Assembly (NCBI RefSeq): GCF_019599265.1
Contig: NZ_JAHZTC010000001.1
Coordinates: forward strand, 496,001-560,000
Reading direction: 5' to 3'
Origin: Pontibacter sp. HSC-14F20
GTDB taxonomy: Bacteria; Bacteroidota; Bacteroidia; Cytophagales; Hymenobacteraceae
DNA: 64,000 nt
Shown here: positions 61,983 through 64,000 of the stretch, piece after piece
Layout of the letters: every line of letters starts with the position of its first letter
Numbering within the stretch: position 1 is the stretch's first letter
Position numbers and translations under genes: made by a program
Notes under the pieces: generated by a model
The model's database searches: none
Seen by the model: the letters and a program-made list of their open reading frames with translations, nothing else
What the model was told of the DNA's origin: nothing

Positions 61983-64000
61983 TTATCGCGCGCAAATTCC
62001 CCGATAAGGGCAGTACTGACAGATCTCCAGCTCCTTCGTTTTCCGGATCACTTCATCCGGGTCGAGCAATTCCTGCACAAAACGTGTGAGCAAAGCTTCG
62101 GATGCTGAAATAAAATCCTGACCAGTTGCCTGCTCAAAAGCGAAATCTGCTGTCAGGACGCCGGCGTCGAGGTTGCGGAACGACAGTATACCTGACTTCG
62201 GCACAATCCGCGCCGGATCCATGTGAGCTGCGTTTCGGAGCAGTAGTTCCGGCTTCTGCTGCAGGTTACGCTGCAGAATGTACTCGTAGAGCCACAGCTG
62301 TCGCGCTTTATCATACTTAGGCGAGGTGATAAAATGCAGGTCCACATCATCCGGCTTCACACTTACCTGGTTGCGTTCAACTTTTCCGGTCTTGTAGTCG
62401 ATCACGCGCAGCTCTGCCCCTTTCAGATCGATGCGATCGGCTTTGCCAGCTATCTTCACAGGTATAAGCTCGTCGCCGACCTGTACCTGCAGGGTAGTTT
62501 CTAGTTGCTCTTCCAGGCGCAGGACGTAAAGCGGCAGTTCGTCATCCGATTTCAGAAGACTCTCCAGGTACTTTTCGAGCACCTGCACGGCTACTTTGAA
62601 AAGCAGGAAATTCATGCCGCGTTCAGGCGTAGCACCGCGTGTCACTTTCTTAAATTCAGCCTCTACCTTAGCTGGCAATCCCTGCAGCATCTGCTCCACG
62701 TGCGGCTTCTCGATCGGCTTGCCATTCTGCTCAAAAGGTCGGAAAAAGTCCTCCAGCACCTGGTGCACGATAGTTCCAAACTGGTCGGCTCCAAGCTGTT
62801 CTTCTACCTCGTCAATCTCCCTGATCTTAGCGATGCGACTAAAATAGTACTGCAGTGAACAGTTAATGTACATGTTCAGGTGCGAAGGGTAAAGGCCGCG
62901 CTTCAGTTCCTGCCGCAGTTGCTCCAATGTCTGAGCATCTTTGTGAATAACAATGTCCTCATCGTATTTCTTCTGATCACGCAACTCTACTGTAGCCGTC
63001 AGGTCCCGGAATTTGATCTTTGGATTTCGCAGTGCCAGGTCGTTTTGAAGTTGCAGAATAAAGCGGCTTTTTTCACCGGAACCATATGTATCGGAAGGCA
63101 ACACGTAAAGCAGGTTCACAGTTTTGGCGCGCTGCAACAGGCGGTAAAAGTTATAGGCCATAGCACCCTCGGTTTCTGCGTAGGTGGGCAGGCCAAACTG
63201 CTTGAGAACATCAAATGGCATCAGCGACTCGTGCCGCTTCGGAGCAGGCAGCGTATTCTCATTGACCGATAGAATGATTAGGTTTTCAAAATCGAGCGCA
63301 CGGGTTTCGAGCATACCCATGATTTGCAGGTCTGAGATAGGCTCACCACTAAAAGGCAAACGTTGACGCCCAATCAGCTCGTTGAGGAACTTGCGGAAAC
63401 TGCGCACCGATATCTTCTGTTCCCGGCAGTCGAAGATGGTATCGAGGCGCTTGACGATGGTATAGAAAATGTAGAGATACTCGGTCTCGATGGTGCTGGG
63501 CTGGTGACTGTACATTTTATGCAGCAGGTCGATCAGCTGGTAAAGCGAGGCGATGATGTCGTCGCAGTCGCGCCAGGACTTGAACAGTACTTCGTAGAGC
63601 GGCTCGTGCTTCCCCATCTTCAGTAGGTCATTGGCCGTGATGAGCACGCGGTTGTCTTGCACAATCTGGTCCAGCACACGCTGCACAAAACCATGAAGTT
63701 CCTGCTTGTCGGGTTGCTCGTTCAGGTATAGCTCATACCTGCGGATGAAAGGGTGGGAGAGCAGCTTGGTCACAGTCAGGTGATGGTACTGGTATACCTT
63801 GTAACCTGACTCCTGCAGCTGCGTCACGCCGGTCAGGTGCACATCAAAAAGCAGGTCGATCAGGTTGTAGAGCGGCGTACCTTTGAAGCTAAGACCCATC
63901 GTTACGTTATAATTCGGCACCTCCTCAGGTATAGAGTGCAGCACAGGAAGCAGCAGCGTTTCGTCGGGCATCACCACTGCTACCTGCGCGTGCTTGTCAC
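61983..64000 (-). CDS. AddB-like PD-(D/E)XK nuclease with Fe-S cluster motif (3' part)
   Basis: The frame runs off the right edge, so the N-terminal part is missing; 672 residues are visible. They begin AVVMPDETLLLPVLHSIPEE and continue with helicase-like segments (MLETRALDFENLIILSVNENTLP, MAYNFYRLLQRA). The nuclease motif is LRVIDYKTGKVE, preceded by KIAGKADRIDLKG. Cysteines in INCSLQYYFSRI and CQYCPYRGICA match the C-(x)n-CxxCx5C iron-sulfur clamp of AddB. The protein likely repairs double-strand breaks with an AddA/RecB partner encoded outside the window. Confidence 0.88.
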   Translation of the reverse strand, partial: DKHAQVAVVMPDETLLLPVLHSIPEEVPNYNVTMGLSFKGTPLYNLIDLLFDVHLTGVTQLQESGYKVYQYHHLTVTKLLSHPFIRRYELYLNEQPDKQELHGFVQRVLDQIVQDNRVLITANDLLKMGKHEPLYEVLFKSWRDCDDIIASLYQLIDLLHKMYSHQPSTIETEYLYIFYTIVKRLDTIFDCREQKISVRSFRKFLNELIGRQRLPFSGEPISDLQIMGMLETRALDFENLIILSVNENTLPAPKRHESLMPFDVLKQFGLPTYAETEGAMAYNFYRLLQRAKTVNLLYVLPSDTYGSGEKSRFILQLQNDLALRNPKIKFRDLTATVELRDQKKYDEDIVIHKDAQTLEQLRQELKRGLYPSHLNMYINCSLQYYFSRIAKIREIDEVEEQLGADQFGTIVHQVLEDFFRPFEQNGKPIEKPHVEQMLQGLPAKVEAEFKKVTRGATPERGMNFLLFKVAVQVLEKYLESLLKSDDELPLYVLRLEEQLETTLQVQVGDELIPVKIAGKADRIDLKGAELRVIDYKTGKVERNQVSVKPDDVDLHFITSPKYDKARQLWLYEYILQRNLQQKPELLLRNAAHMDPARIVPKSGILSFRNLDAGVLTADFAFEQATGQDFISASEALLTRFVQELLDPDEVIRKTKELEICQYCPYRGICAR

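Overview
The window reads as chromosomal DNA of a Bacteroidota bacterium, most likely a pigmented member of the Cytophagales near Hymenobacteraceae/Pontibacter. This is an inference from gene content: LptE-type lipoprotein, type III glutamine synthetase, long-form IspG, Porin_10-like outer-membrane protein, CrtA-type carotenoid oxygenase, and TAnnTTTG -7 boxes instead of sigma70 promoters. Most of it is housekeeping DNA. No rRNA, tRNA, CRISPR array, prophage or integrative element was recognised.

Layout. 1-264: end of a POT peptide transporter. 435-1031: a lipoprotein. 1116-13688: a long leftward block with groEL/groES, secG, an acidic TPR protein, lptE, a receiver-less sigma54 activator, miaB, pabB, a TPR protein, a zinc-ribbon coiled-coil protein, a Nif3-like protein and a lipoprotein. 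13810-17449: lpxK, a porin and miaE, rightward. 17602-20634: a secreted GATase-like protein, a MacB-type permease and a small protein. 20667-22034: a decayed IS4-family element. 22077-28544: OmpH/Skp-like lipoprotein, mtaB, an LTA-synthase-like membrane sulfatase and glnN. 28597-38702: ispG, a 54-aa membrane protein, YjbR-like, MarR, leuS, a DsbA/FrnE-like protein, DUF1003, a CrtA-like protein and a flavin-binding stress protein. 39595-40946: an intact IS3-family element. 40995-49964: SlyD-like FKBP, UPF1-like helicase, MMPL/RND exporter, a Cys/Lys-rich small protein, DbpA helicase and an AI-2E-family permease. 50170-57168: DUF2062, OmpA lipoprotein, two TPR paralogues, a RES/Xre toxin-antitoxin pair, a beta-CASP MBL protein and an NPP-type phosphodiesterase. 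57210-58987: an IS1182-family element. 59028-64000: an outer-membrane barrel, a LysM-amidase, a lipoprotein and the 3' part of an AddB-like nuclease.

How genes fit together. Envelope biogenesis is well represented (SecG, LptE, LpxK, OmpH/Skp, Porin_10, OmpA, amidase). tRNA A37 modification is represented by MiaB, MiaE and MtaB. Protein folding is represented by GroESL, SlyD and a DsbA-like protein.

The most striking signal is not a gene. The heptamer AGGTATA (most often AGGTATAG, often CAGGTATAG) recurs roughly 110-120 times on the two strands by eye count, in genes and spacers alike, about one per 550 bp. Around eight would be expected by chance. It is nearly absent from the IS elements and from groESL, it is strongly strand-biased over the first 20 kb, and some copies sit in terminator loops or as inverted pairs over a promoter. 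Second, all three IS elements lie between convergent genes at intrinsic terminators, and two of them split the terminator hairpin. Third, groES has a cluster of TGTCAG/CTGACA half-sites upstream of a -24/-12-like element, with a sigma54 activator gene encoded three genes away.
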